62,500 nucleotides of DNA from Symbiodinium natans (Eukaryota > Sar > Dinophyceae > Suessiales > Symbiodiniaceae). Location: positions 80,001 through 142,500 of the forward strand of contig CAJNDS010002165.1 in assembly GCA_905221605.1 (NCBI GenBank). The letters run 5' to 3'. Below the pieces are notes generated by a model. It was not told the origin of the DNA and searched no databases. It worked only from the letters and a program-made list of their open reading frames with translations. Of this stretch, positions 21,723-34,219 are shown piece after piece. Made by a program: the position numbers and the translations under genes. The first letter of the stretch is position 1; every line of letters starts with the position of its first letter.

Positions 21723-22232
21723 TCCCAGAAGCAGGCCATTAGGCCGCGGATATAATTCCCCGTGCCTTGCCTCGCAGTTTAAGGCTTCGGGGGTTTAGGG
21801 TTTAGGGTTTAGGGTTTAGGGTTTAGGGTTTAGGGTTTAGGGTTTAGGGTTTAGGGTTTAGGTTTAGGGCTTGAGAGGTTCGGAGGTGGTTCGGAGGTTT
21901 CGTCGCACTACCCATGAACCTTTAGGTAGACCTCAGAAACCCTACCCATATGCTCCTCTGTAGTGCCTCTTTGGGGTACTATACTCTAATCCTCTATAAA
22001 GAAACCCTAAACCCAACACCCTAAACCCTAAACCCTAAACCTTAAACCCTAAACCCTAAACCCTAAACCCCAAACATAGAGGAGCCTTCAGGTAAGCCCT
22101 ATGGCAGGTGAGGGATCTACTGTCGAGGCAGCTGAATTAAGCTCGGAGTTCTGGAATGGATTCCCCCACCTTGAGGATCCATCATACGGGAGGGTTTAGG
22201 GTTTAGGGTTTAGGGTTTCGGGTTTAGGGGAA

Positions 22233-22430
22233 AAATAGGGACCCCTAATGTAGACCCCGAAATACTTACTGTTGGTTAGTAGGGAGTGAGGGAATGATAT
22301 CTACCCTTTAAGGGAGTATATAGGGTACCTCATTCCCCCATTCCCTGCTGAAAAGCAGTAAGAATAGTCGGATTCCCTTCTAATAAGGACCCGAATAGGG
22401 TATCCCTAATTTCGGAATATTAATCTAGGG
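22233..22430. mobile_element. M2 element nested inside an M5 element
   Basis: M5 left part (AGGGACCCCTAATGTAGACC) and right part (AATAAGGACCCGAATAGGGT, TAATTTCGGAA) are separated by an M2 copy at 22267-22360. The M2 copy runs from TACTGTTGGTTAGTAGGGAG to CATTCCCTGCTGAAAAGCAG. The nesting shows that M5 was in place before M2 inserted. Confidence 0.75.
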
Positions 22431-23913
22431 CATAGGGGTCTAGGGGTGTAGGGGTTGAGGGTCTAGGGTTTAGTGCGGTTATAGCCCCTTTTGGGCACCC
22501 TAAGTATAAGGGATCCAAAAAACCTCTGGATCCCCAAAACCTCTTCTTTGGAGCCCTAAACTGAACGAAAACCTCCAAGATCAAAACCAAACAACAACGC
22601 CTGGGAGATCCTGTAGGGCCCTAAACCCCTAAACTAGGTTGTTACTGGGGAAAGAAGCTCGGAGCAAAACATGCCATGCTTTGGTTGCGTTACATACGAA
22701 CCAAGCCCGTGAACTGCGCCTCCGTACAAGCCCCCCTCAAAAAAAGCGCTTTGCCTTATAAGCCCCATTAGCTCTGCAAACCCTACAAGCCCTGGAAACC
22801 CTTATCAGCCCTTACCCTAAACCCTAAAAGCACCATGAACCCCAAGACAGCCCTGGACGCCCAACATCACTGAAAACAAGAAGAGAGCGGGTCCTCAAGC
22901 GCAGGGGCAACTCAACTTCCGAGTGCGTCCCTCAAAACATCTGTCCTAAACTGTAGGTTCAGGGCTTGTAGGGTTTGATTCGGGTTTAGGGTTTAGGGTT
23001 GGGCTTCGGGTTTGGCAGGGTTAGCAGGGTTTGCAGGGTTTGGGTTTTGAGGGCTTGTGTTTTTTTTTTGTGTGTGTGTGTGTGTGTGTGCACGCTTTTT
23101 GTCTTTTTGTTTTTTGGGGGGTGAGGGGGGTAAGGGTTTAGGGCGGACGGGCTCCTGTGCCGCCTAAGCCACTGAACCTACAGCGGCCGGTGTCACCTCA
23201 TGCAAGCACCAGCCAGCAAGTACGGGCGCTGCTTAAATGCAGCGCGCTTCAAAGAGCTTGCCAGGTCCTTGGGGACAAAATGAAAAAATAGGATGGCGTA
23301 GCAAAGCTGTCAGAACCCTATCTAACTCGCAAGGATCTACATGGGCATAAGCCCCTAAAACCCAAAAACCTATAAACCCTAAACCTCAAGCCCGTACAGA
23401 TTTCATTTTGTCCCGAAGGATGTGGTTGTGCCGAGCGGCACTGGTTGCGCTGGTGTATCCGCGAAACCCGAAGCTTCAAACACCCCAATTGTTGAGTTGT
23501 TGAGGGTAAGTATTCTTTGGACCTTCTCAAAGAAAAGCCACCGTAAAAGCCCCAAACCCTAGCTGAAAACAGCTGGAAAATCCTACTTCGCCATCTTTAA
23601 ATGCCCGACAGCCTGTGAACTTAAGTTGTGCTTTGGGGTCAAGGGGATTACAAAGTCGACTACAGCCAAACCCTAAACCCGAAACTCTCCCTAAACCCTA
23701 CCCCCTAACCCCTAACCCCTAAACCCTAGACCCTAAACCCTAAACCCTAAACCCTAAACCCTAAACCCCAATCCCTAAAACTTATGTTATGCACCCGGGG
23801 GCTAGACCTGATTTGGGGGGGGGGGGGGGGGGTCCGACAATAGGGGTACCCTTTTTGGGGCCCCTTTAAGGCGGAGTTTGGGTATAAATGGGGTACCTCT
23901 ACTCAGAGAAGCG

Positions 23914-24072
23914 CCCTAAACCCTAAACCCTAAACCCTAAACCCTAAACCCTAAACCCTAAACCCTAAACCCTAAACCCTAAACCCTAAACCTAAACCCC
24001 AAACCCTAAACCCTAAACCCTAAACCCTAAACCCTAAACCCTAAACCCTAAACCCTAAACCTAAACCCTAAA
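23914..24072 (-). repeat. Long CCCTAAA array
   Basis: More than twenty CCCTAAA units with occasional loss of one base (CCTAAA) or a C/A change. One of the longest arrays in the window; no gene seen on either side within about 1 kb. Confidence 0.9.
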
Positions 24073-24123
24073 CCCCAATCCCGAAAACTTATGCTATGTA
24101 CCAGACATGAAATGTGCAACAAT

Positions 24124-24287
24124 CTTGGTAGCCCAGTAACCATATCTTGACAAGGGCACCCTTCTTGGGGTTGGGTGAACGTATAGGGGTACCTTGAACC
24201 CCCTAAACCCTAAACCCTAAACCCTAAACCCTAAACCCTAAACCCTAAACCCCAAAAAAGAGAAAACGGTACCACTGGGCTACCAAG
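24124..24287. mobile_element. Family B introner-like element with internal CCCTAAA array
   Basis: Starts CTTGGTAGCCCAGTAACC and ends GGTACCACTGGGCTACCAAG, the B-family termini. Internal AAGGGCACCCTTCTTGGGGT and AAAAAAGAGAAAACGG match other B copies. A CCCTAAA array sits where other copies have only GAACCCTAAAAAAGAG. Flanks may be exons of an unidentified gene, but I could not read them. Confidence 0.75.
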
Positions 24288-24464
24288 CAGCTCCAAAGCT
24301 GCTTGCGATGTGGGGCCGGCTCGAGGTCTCCGCGGAATCGCAAAATTTGAGCTGCGCTTTGAGATTTTTGGGGTTTCTTTAGGGTTTAGGGTTTAGGGTT
24401 TGGGGTTTAGGGTTTAGGGTTTAGGGTTTAGGGTTTAGGGTTAGGGGTTTTGGGGTTTTTGGGG

Positions 24465-24640
24465 TTTCTTTAGGGGTTCTTTAGGGTTTCTTTAGGGTTC
24501 TTTAGGGTTTCTTTAGGGTTTCTTTAGGGTTCTGTAGGGTTTCTTTAGGGTTTCTTTAGGGTTCTGTAGGGTTTCTTTAGGGTTTCTTTAGGGTTTCTGT
24601 AGGGTTTCTGTAGGGTTTCTTTACGGTTTCTTTCGGGTTT
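24465..24640 (+). repeat. TTTCTTTAGGG compound repeat
   Basis: About fifteen units alternating TTTCTTTAGGG, TTCTTTAGGG and TTCTGTAGGG. A higher-order derivative of the TTTAGGG unit. Confidence 0.85.
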
Positions 24641-26232
24641 TAGGGTTCAGGGTTTGAGGTTTGGGGTGGTTTTTAGGCTTTATTCGAGCTTCAGGGTTTA
24701 GGGGTTAGGGTTCAGGGTTTAAGGCTTAGGGTGGTTCTGGGGCTTTCGGGTTTTAAGGTGTTTAGGGTTTAGGTTTCTGGTGTTGTTTTGGCAAGTTAAG
24801 GCTTTGGGGCTGCCATGATTTCGGGTTTGGGTTTACAGTGCGGTTTTTGGTTTAGGGTTTAGGGCTTGGGGGCTTATAGGGTTTAGGATGTGTATAGGTT
24901 TTTCGGGTTCATGGCTTAAGGTATGAAGACTTTCGGAGGAAGTAAGTGGACGTCGAATCCCAATGCACAGCCCAAGAACTTTCCAAAACGATGCATGAGC
25001 CCTTCGACCACAAGCGCACGATCCGGCGATGGGTCGATGTTGGGCTAATTTTTGATAAGAAATCTGGGCAAAGGCAACCCGGGTGTCACTTTCAAGGCAC
25101 CCTAACCCCGAAACCCTCAACCCCAGCAGGTCTTTCGAGGCTTTGCATTCATTGCCTCTCTAAGCCCTGCAAGGCCTTAAGACATAGGGGCCTCTGAAAT
25201 AGATGAGGTTTGGGTATAGTGGTAGATTGTTGAGGGTTTATATAGGGTTCCTCATTCTAAGTATCCAGGGATGATGGAGGGATAGTCATCCCAATCGCGA
25301 CGAGCACATCTACGCAATGCCGATGGGTTAAGGGTTTTAGGGGTTTTTCGGAGTGCCGGTGAAGGTTCATGGAGACTTAGGAAGCAGGGTTCACAGTAGG
25401 GAAGCTGGATATATGTCCCTGATGTGCATGTAGCACAGTACTCAAGGCTAGCCATGGGGGACTTCAGGCTTGCCAAACGTCTTCTAATATTAAAGCCCCA
25501 TCCAACCACCCTCTCCATTCGCAAACAAGAAGAACAGCACTGGCAACAAGCAACAAGCAATTAAGAGAAACTCCAATAGGGAACAGCTTAAGTAAGACTA
25601 TGCATCCTCGTTCTTTCTCATCCGTAGCTCCTCTTCCTAAAGGTGACGCACGCTCTCATATTAAGGCGGGGGAGGCGGGGTGTGTTTAGCGTTCAGGATT
25701 TAGCTGTGGTTGGCGGTTGCAGAACTACTTGCGTGCTTAGGGAATTGGGGTCTGAGGGGCTACGGACTGATGGCTTACGGCTTCAGGCTCCTAAACCTTG
25801 TGCCCCCCCCCCCCCCCTACACCCTAAACCCTAAACCCTAAACCCTAAACCCTAAACACCCTAAACCCTAAACCCCAAAACCCTAAACCCTAAACCCTAA
25901 ACCCTAAACCCTAAGCCTCTGCCCAGAAGTGAGTCATGCACTTCCTAGAGCCGCTGAAGCGGCTACGGGAGCTCACAGGAAATTCAAGCAGGCATCAGGC
26001 CGGGCAGCTAAACACCACCTGTTTAGGGTTTAGGGTTTAGGGTTTAGGGATGTAGCTCCTTCTGAGTCATGTATGGGGGATCCTGGTAGTATAACACCCC
26101 AAAAAGGTACTGCATAAGAGCCTTTGGGTAGTTTCAAGTAGAAAGTAGGGTTCTATGTCTACATATTGGTGCAAGGACGGCTACCCTACCTACAACCCTG
26201 CACCCTAGACCCTAAACCCTAAACCCTAATTC

Positions 26233-26330
26233 CGAGCATTGCGACGATCCTGCAATACTTGGTGAAGAAGCGGTCTTCCACCGCGGCCCTCTGTGCTGGC
26301 TATGCGCCACCTGAGAATGGCTACAAAAGG
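26233..26330 (+). other. Candidate exon, strand uncertain
   Basis: The plus strand reads IATILQYLVKKRSSTAALCA, then GYAPPENGYK, with gene-like composition. A minus-strand frame over the same bases is also open. It lies between two CCCTAAA-containing stretches. No family recognised. Confidence 0.25.
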
Positions 26331-26754
26331 CGGCCTGGATAGTTAGAATAGGGTTTGGGGTTCAGTATAGTATATTTATTTATATAGAGACCTAATCATT
26401 CCGACCCCTAAACTACCCCAAACCCTAAACCCTAAGCCCTGAGCCCTAAACCCTAAACCCCAAACCCCAAACCCTAAACCCTAAACCCTAACCCCATGCC
26501 GGCTAAACCCTCAACTCCGCAAACCGTAATGCGATCCTGAGACTCTCTGACATGCACCGAGGAATCGAGGAGAAATTGTACGCATCTCGACCCGTCTCTA
26601 TACCCACAAGGGTTTAGGGTTTAGGGTTTAGGGTTTAGGGTTCAGGGTTCAGGGTTCAGGGTTTGCCCGAAACCCTAAACCCCAAACCCAACCAAAACAC
26701 TTTAAAACGTGAACCATATCGACTCTCAATGCCTAAACCCTAAACCCCTATGGG

Positions 26755-26832
26755 ATTCTGGGCTGCTTGCCGGAACTCGCCCGCGCGTAGGTAGACAAGC
26801 CCCCAAGCGGGGCCGAAGTTGCTAGAGGGATC
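26755..26832 (-). other. Candidate exon with TPR-like helix pair
   Basis: The minus strand reads FGPAWGLVYLRAGEF followed by RQAAQNP. The spacing of W, G, Y, G and A resembles one tetratricopeptide repeat. Strand agrees with the neighbouring genes. I could not join it to other exons. Confidence 0.35.
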
Positions 26833-28384
26833 CCGTTTGAAACTTCGCTAAAGGTAAGGGTTTAGGGTTTAGGGTTTAGGGTTTAGGGTTTAGGGTTTAG
26901 GGTTCAGGGTTTAGGGTTTAGTGTTTAGGGTAATAGGGTTATAGGGTCCTCATGGCCAGTTGTTTGTGCATTATTGGGCTGAGGTACCCTGCTGTGTAGG
27001 GTAGGAACCCAACCACCCCCCCTTTAACAACACAAAAGGAATATGAATTCTGGGAAACTCCCATACAAGGGTTTCTGAAAATACCCATTGTAGAGGGATT
27101 CCTGATTGAGGATTGCAGGAAAAGGGTACACACTATTTGTGGAAACTCCCAAATATGGCCTTAGCTCACGAAGGTGATGTACAGCGAGCGGCGCTAGCAA
27201 CCCAAAATTGATAAACAACTACTTGTTGCCTCGATAAGGACCTGATTCTAAGCACTGAAGCAGTCGCTGCAAGCCACCAATCTTCTCCCCTTGTCATAGC
27301 TCTAAAATAAGTATAGCATGAACTACTCAAAAAACATGAACTACTCAAAATATCCTTTCTTGGGAACGCAACAGGACACAACAAAAAGATTTATGAGTAC
27401 CACGCTGTATTTTGTTGCTTCAGGTCATACCTTTCGACCTAAGTTACATTGAGCCCAGTTTGTATGCTGGGATCCCTCCGCTGTCCCCATGACACGAAGC
27501 ACACAAACCACCATGCGGGGAGGTTGCATACAGGCCTCGGAGCAGGTGGTCCCAAGATGAAAGATCCTAGACGCGTCATGTCCTATACTTGCCGGAGAAC
27601 CACATTGACAGCTATGTACTATTGTTCAAAAACTTCCTGTGGCCTTTACAGCTGAAAAAAGACCTATTACAAAAGGAGGCCGTCGTTTGTGGAATAGTAA
27701 TAGAGGACCAGCCCACCCTAAACCGAGTTGCACTTCAAAAGTTTCAGAAGGGTTCAGGGTTCAGGGCCTAGGGTTTGGGGTTCAGAGCATAGGGATTCAG
27801 GTTCTAGGGTGAGGGGTCTAGGTCAATGTATTGCAGATGTTGCGCGTGTTGCATGTGGAAAGAAATTCTGTGGAACTGAATAGTTTCCGAATGAGATGGG
27901 ATGCTCTGGGAGGGTGGGTATTTTCAGTTGCACGCGAATACAATTGCTTGCCTAGCGAACGCTTGGACTTGAGACGCTGAACCCTAAAGCCCTAAGCCCT
28001 AAGCCCTAAGCCCTAAGCCCTAAACCCTAAACCCTAAACCCTAAACCCTAAACCCCCAAACGGAGACCCACATATCCTTTTCAAAGCGTCACCCAGTGCA
28101 TCCCCACAGCCTCCGAAGAACCCGGGAGCCTCCTTCCCGTGCCCAAGCGGGTGGCATGCTGGGATCCTCTGCTACCCTTACCCTGAGAGGTTTAGGGTCT
28201 AGGGTTTAGGGGTTTGGGGGGTTTAGGGTTTAGGGCTTAGGGTTTAGGGTTTAGGGTTTAGGGTTTAGGGTTTAGCATCGGATCCCTATAGTGCCAGCGC
28301 CCTGTGGCCTACCGGGGCCCTCCAAGCAGCCCGGCAACTTCCAGGGGCCTTCTTGGGCGCTCGGACTTCCCATCGTCTTTGGGG

Positions 28385-28531
28385 AAGGGTTTAGGGTTTA
28401 GGGTTTAGGGTTTAGGGTTTAGGGTTTAGGGTTTAGGGTTTACGGTTTAGGGTTTAGGGTTTAGGGTTTGGGGTTTGGGGTTTGGGGTTTGGGGTTTGGG
28501 GTTTGGGGTTTGGGGTTTGGGGTTTGGGGTT
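28385..28531 (+). repeat. TTTAGGG array passing into a TTTGGGG array
   Basis: A TTTAGGG run (about 28385-28467) changes abruptly into about nine TTTGGGG units (28468-28531). The switch of the whole block argues for amplification of one mutated unit. Confidence 0.9.
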
Positions 28532-30354
28532 GAGAGGCTCTTCAGTGTTTCCAGACCCATGCAGGAATCCAAGATCTGAGAGGCCGACAACAGCAGGGGC
28601 GAGTCAGGAACCGTACGAAGGCAGAGGACTTTCTGCGCGGTCAACCCTAAACCTAAACCCTAAACCCTAAACCCTTAACCCTTAACACTTAAACCCTAAA
28701 CCTTAAACCCTAAACCCTACCACCTTCTCGCGCACACCCGCTCGCGGAAGCTCACGGAAACAGCCAGCGGATGCAGTGCAGGCCACGGAATCTGACCGGC
28801 TTCGGCTTCCTGTTGGCAGAGAAGGCCCCAAAAGGGTTTGGATCCCCTGGTATCCAGAAGGGGTTTAGGGTTTAGGGTTTCTTGGAGGTATTTAGGGTTT
28901 AGGAAGTGTAGAGTTTAGGGCTTAAGTGGTCTTAGGGGGCTAAGGGTTTCAGGTGTTTGGTGGGCTCAGTGCTATTCAGGCGAGTTGGGCGGCTATTGTG
29001 TAAAGCTTTAAATCTTGCAGCTTAAACGTTGGACTTCTAAGCCCTACCAACCTCGGCGCGGAAACTGGCTGAAACCTTAACAGGCTCCGAAACCCACAGA
29101 ACGAAAGGCCTTAGGGTTTCGGATCCAGGGTTTTGTTGGGTGGGCGAAGGGGGGGGGGAGGTTGTAGTTTTGTGCACTACGGGGTTCTGCGCTTTCTTGG
29201 AGTTGAGGGGGTTCTGGTTGAGGGTCAAGATCTTGGGGCAGTTTCATGGTCCCTTGATATGGGCCCCTCAGTGGGTACTCCCTGAAAAATAAAACCTGAT
29301 ATTTACCCTCAGAATGGAACCCTCACATGGAATCTCGGAACCGCCGGCCTCCTGAACAGAAGCAAGACCTTCCGATGTAGGTGCATTCCTTGTTGCCCTA
29401 AACCCTGAGGGACGTTAGGGTTTAGGGTTTAGGCTTTATGGTTTAGGGTTTAGGGTTTAGGGTTCAGGGTTTAGGGTTTAGGGTTTAGGTTTAGGGGTTA
29501 GGGTTAGGGTTTTGGGTTGAAGGGACCGTGTAACTTCCCTGTGGCAACAACCCCCAGCATGCACTCTGCAGAACCCTGAGCCCTAAATCCCAAAACCCTG
29601 AACCCTAAACCGACTAAACCACCTCAACCCTCCGAGCTTTTTGTCGCTTGAACCCTGAACCCACCTTCCGGGGGTGCGTGGCGGCGAGCGCTGCAGGTAC
29701 GTGGTGATGTGAGCCTCTTCGCAAGGAGGTGTCCCGAAACCCAAAGCATCCCCCAAGACACCGTCAACCCCAAAATCTAGACCTCAAACGCAAAAACGCA
29801 AACCTTAAACCCAAAACCCCAGGCCCCAAGACCTAAACCCTAAACTTTAAGCCCTAATTTCTCAACCCTAACGCCTAAAGCCTGAAGCCTAGACCCCAAA
29901 ACCCAAACCCTAAACCCTCTGGCCCTGTAAGTCCTATTGGCCTCATCCCAACCACCCGACAGGCGTAGGGGTTTCAGGGCGTCGGACTCCACTGGCCGTT
30001 ACCCTAAGCCCTAGCCCTAAACCCCAAGCCGTAGCCCTAAACCCTAAACCCTAGCAGATGCACGGGGCCCTCAACCCTCAAAACACTAAATCTCTGAAGA
30101 GAACAAAGGCCCTGAGTCTTTTCGCTTCTTCGTGGGTTTGGGGCTTTGGGGTTCAGGGGCTTCAGGGGCTTCAGGGCAGGGCTCAGGATTCAGGATCTAC
30201 ATGCTCACCTCCACCCTCCTAAAGACCCCAAATTCCTAAACCCTAAACCCTAAACCCTAAACCCTAAACCCTAAACCCTCAACCTAAAATCCCGAAGCAC
30301 CGGACCCTCCGAGTTTGCTTGATGTCCGGTCCCAATCAGGACCCGTGGTCTGGT

Positions 30355-30500
30355 TCAGGGTCTAGGGTCTAGGGTCTAGGGTCTGGGGCTAGGGTTTAGG
30401 GTTTAGGGTTTAGGGTTTAGGGTTTAGGGTCTAGGGTCTAGGGTCTAGGGTTTAGGGTTTAGGGTTTAGGGTTTAGGGTTTAGGGTTTAGGGTTTAGGTG
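30355..30500 (+). repeat. Mixed TCTAGGG/TTTAGGG array
   Basis: Blocks of GGGTCTA alternate with blocks of GGGTTTA. Further example of block-wise homogenised variants. Confidence 0.85.
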
Positions 30501-30846
30501 GAGAGGGGCCAAGGGTTTAGGGTTTAGGGTGCAAGAAAGTGGAACCCACTCTTCTGCTCGCTGGAGAGACCATTGCCAATTGCCGCGTAGCTTGTGCTTC
30601 AAGCTCGGGGTGCTGCTCCCTTTGGAAAGTGGCACCCTAAACCCTAAAGCCTAAAACCCTAAACCCTAAACCCTAAACCCTAAACCCTAAACCCTAAACC
30701 CTAAACCCTAAACCCTGGCAAGCCGGGGACTGCTGGCCACGTGCCATTCACTGGGGGGTCTTCTCTTGCCATGGCATCTTCGAATCTGTTCATTTATCCC
30801 TAGGCTGTGGGAGAATGGGTTACTTCGTGGTTTCGGGTATAGGGCT

Positions 30847-31105
30847 AGGGTTTAGGGGTTTAGGGGTTTAGGGGTTTAGGGGTTTAGGGGTTTAGGGGTT
30901 TAGGGGTTTAGGGGGGTAGGGGTTTAGGGGTTTAGGGGTTTAGGGGTTTAGGGGTTTAGGGGTTTAGGGGTTTAGGGGTTTAGGGGTTTAGGGGTTTAGG
31001 GGTTTAGGGGTTTAGGGGTCGGTTTAGGGGTTGAGGGGTTGAGGGGTTGAGGGGTTTAGGGGTTGAGGGGTTTAGGGATTTAGGGGTTTAGGGGGTTTAG
31101 GGGTT
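30847..31105 (+). repeat. GGGGTTTA octamer array
   Basis: About 30 GGGGTTTA units over 250 bp, with a few GGGGTTGA units at the right end. Largest single-variant array in the window. Confidence 0.9.
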
Positions 31106-31447
31106 TAGGGGTTGAGGGTTTTTTGGGTTCAGGGGCTTCTGGGTTTAGGTGTAGAGTTTTACGGGTTTATGGGTTTCTGATTAATGGGTTGATTGAGAAA
31201 TTTGAGAGAACACACTCCTGATACTAGGAGCCTGTTTGGCTGAACAAGACACACATTTAGCTCATCCACAGGGTCTCAAGGTTGTGGCACCCTAAACCCT
31301 AAGCCTTCCCCAAGACCTGAACCTCAAAGCTAACACATCAGAAGCCTGTAAGCCCTCACCCCTATACCCGAAACCATAAGCCCTAATCCCTAAACCCTGA
31401 ACCCTAAACCCGAAACCCTAATCCCTAAAACCTGCCTGAGGGGACTC

Positions 31448-31483
31448 TTGCGGGTCTTTGTAGTCCCACCCATCAATGTGAAC
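31448..31483 (-). other. Orphan micro-exon candidate
   Basis: Between CCCCAG and GAGTCC on the minus strand, 36 nt encode V-H-I-D-G-W-D-Y-K-D-P-Q. The AG before it and GA after it match the splice pattern in the reconstructed genes. The sequence is strikingly protein-like, but I cannot name a family. Confidence 0.35.
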
Positions 31484-31499
31484 CTGGGGATCCAAAGTT

Positions 31500-31925
31500 A
31501 GGTGCTTGGGGTTTAGGGCGTAGGGTTAGGGTTGAGGGTTGAGGGTTTAGGGTTTAGGGTTTAGGGTTGAGGGTTGAGGGTTGAGGGTTGAGGGTTTAGG
31601 GTTTAGGCTTGAGGGTTGAAGGGTACTAAGGGTTTAGGGTCCTTAGGGTTTAAAGTACTAAGGGTTTAGGGCACTGAGGGTTTAAGGGTACTAAGGGTGT
31701 TTAAGGGTACTAGAGCTTAAGGGTCCTACGGGTTTAAGGGTTTTAAGGGTTCTAGGGTACTAATAAGGGTTTAAGTGTACTAAGGGTTGAAGGGTCTTGA
31801 GGGTTTGAGGGTACCAAGGGTTTAAGGGTACCAAGGGTTTAAGGGTACTAAGGGTTTAAAGAGTAGTGAGGGTTTAAAGGGTACTAAGATGTACTAAGGG
31901 TTTAAAGGGTACCGAGGGTTTAGGG
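31500..31925 (+). repeat. TTAAGGGTACTA-type degenerate repeat
   Basis: TTGAGGG and TTTAGGG units pass into a longer, less regular unit built on GGTTTAAGGGTACTAAG. Probably a higher-order derivative of the telomere-type unit. Confidence 0.75.
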
Positions 31926-33700
31926 TTACGACCTGTAAAGATGGAGGGCCCTCGGCCAAGGAATGCCCAGGACTACACGCAGTGCGTCTAGGAAAATGTA
32001 GGGAAAGTGAGGCCTGCTTAACCTCTAAACCCGAAACCCTAGACCCTAAACCCTAAACCCTAAACCCTAAACCCTGAACCCAGACCCAACCCTAAACCCT
32101 AAACCCTAAACCCTGATCGCTGCCACCAAGCTGCGTTGGGACCCTGGCCGGGTGCTCGACCTGCCAACATGTGGGCGCTCGTCACGCGGGGTCCCTTTTT
32201 GAGGCCTAGCGGGGAACGGGTTTAGGGTTTAGGTGCTTTATGGGGGATCAGGGTTTAGGGTTTGGGGTTTGGAGTTTAGGGTTTAGGTGGCTTAGAGGGT
32301 TTAGGGTTTGGGCCGTTTAGGGGGGTTTAGGGTTAAGGGTTTCCTACTTTCAAGGCTCCGTACGAATAGTGGGAACCCCAGACTAAGTTTAAGTTATGTA
32401 GGTTCCTCAAGGGAGGGAGGGGCAGCAACCTCGCATGTCGTAATACCCCCGGTAGACGCCCAAGGGTTGGCTCAGTGCCTTACAAAGAATGTAAAGAAAC
32501 CCTTCGACCTGCTACTTCGGGGCTGAGTTGTCTAGGGTTCAAGGCTTTGGGGCTTAGGGTGTAGGATCCCACTACTGGGATCCCACTGGGATCCCACATT
32601 ACCATACGACTTCGAAAGTTAACTGCAAGGCAACCGCAGCGGAATTCGGGGGTCTCAGCCCTCACCCCTAAAGCCTAGTCCCTCCATATGACCGTTAAAG
32701 GGTTTGAAGCCTCCGGCGTTACGTTTGCCAGCCGCGAGTACCCTTACCAGGCCCAACACACTCTACCCTAGGCCCCGAGCCTGTAAACCCCTTGTCATCT
32801 CCCTAAGTAGATTTAGTTGAAAACGATCCCAAACACACATTCTAGTTGAACAAGCCCCGAGCCAAAAGTGACCCTCCCAAAAAACCTACAAGTCAGTGTA
32901 AGTTTCACACCCCCCCAAAAAAAAAACTTCAAAACTATAGGGTACAAACGACGCCAAAACTCACTCTAGGTTCCCTGCAACCTATGAAGCAGAAGCATGC
33001 GATTTGGTTGGGTCTAAAAAATGGGCTTTCCAAAATGTGGACCGAACCCTCGACAAGGGCAAAAAATGCCAGCTGCCTGGCCGACGGGCATGCTCTTGAT
33101 CAGCAGAGTCGCCGCTCCCTTGGCCTAGAGGTTCGCGGATGCCATATCGGGGGCTTACGAACATAGGGGACCCCTTAAACAGACCCCCACAGAGCAGGGT
33201 CCTCTTGTGCTAAGAACCCCAATGAGGTACCCCAATTTCGGAAAGCCACATATCAGGGTTTAGGGTTTAGGGTTTAGGGTTTAGGGTTTAGGGTTTAGGG
33301 TTTAGGGTTTAGGGTTTAGGGTTTAGGGCCTAAAGCACTAGAAGTCCCTCAATGCCGACCTTTCTTTGGCCCTCCTAACTCCGACAACCAGCATCCCTGA
33401 CTCTCTACCAGGCCCTCAACGCCCCCTCTAAACCCCGTTAAATGCCCTAAACCCTAAACCCTAAACCCTAAACCCTGAAGATCCTCTAGACACCCTACCA
33501 AGACCCCCCCGGCCTTCAGTTCAGGTTTGAGGTCAGCGGCTTTCGGGGGCCTTGGGGGGTTCAAGAGCTGAGGATGGTGGAGTGTCCTAAACCCTAAACC
33601 CTAAACCCTAAACCCCAAACCCCAGGGAACCAGTGCCTTCTGGCGCCAGTTGCGGCAGGTCCGGCAGGGGCGGCGCCGGAACCTCCAAGCTACACGGGGT
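31926..33700 (-). other. Stretch with several unjoined exon candidates
   Basis: On the minus strand I note these protein-like segments: VPAPPLPDLPQLA (near 33670-33625), PPKAADLKPELK (near 33550-33510), AATLLIKSMPVGQ (near 33115-33070), VEHPARVPTQL (32160-32127) and LDALRVVLGIPWPRALHLY (near 31990-31930). Their borders often show AG before and G-C/G-A/G-T after. They may belong to one or more genes between 20.6 and 34 kb. I could not build a continuous frame and name no product. Confidence 0.3.
33253..33330 (+). repeat. Telomere-type (TTTAGGG)n array
   Basis: About eleven perfect TTTAGGG units just right of an M5-like element (33163-33250), with CCCTAAA runs further right at 33442-33475. Confidence 0.9.
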
Positions 33701-34219
33701 GGGATCTTACCACGGGGCATTGTTATCCTTATTCTTCCTAATCTTATCGTGCTTTTGTTACTGTGCTTCAGGGTCTATGGATATAAGCGATTCACGGCTC
33801 GCAAGCCGTCAGTTCAACAAGTCAAGATCGCGGGTTTCGATTTTTCGGCCGGGGTCTTCAGGACGTGCGACTAGAGAGTAGCCTAGGAAATTACAGGGCC
33901 CCTTTTTGGCCGCGAACCTAAACCCTGAAAAGGGGAGAAACAAAGCCTTGGTAGGGACTATACTCGGGGGGGGGGGGTATTATGATCCCAACTAAGGAAC
34001 TGGTAGGATGAAGGGGGGACATCCCAATGTATAGGGTGTCAGATGCGGGAGACAGGTCTCACAGCCTTTTTGCTGTCGTAGCCGCGGCTCGGGCCACTTG
34101 CCTGCGTCCGCAGACGCAACCACCATGAATGCGCTGGTAGCATTCCCACGTGCCAAAAACCGCTGCACCCTGCCCCCGCTATTGCACATTCTACTGCGGT
34201 ACCGGGCTCCCTTAAAAAC

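Noticed and set aside
24946-25560. Open frames of 83 and 102 codons
   Set aside because: No repeats, domains or splice context support them, and overlapping frames on both strands are open.
33770-33865. Possible tRNA-like fold
   Set aside because: A GGTTTCGA-like motif is present, but no acceptor stem or complete cloverleaf could be drawn.
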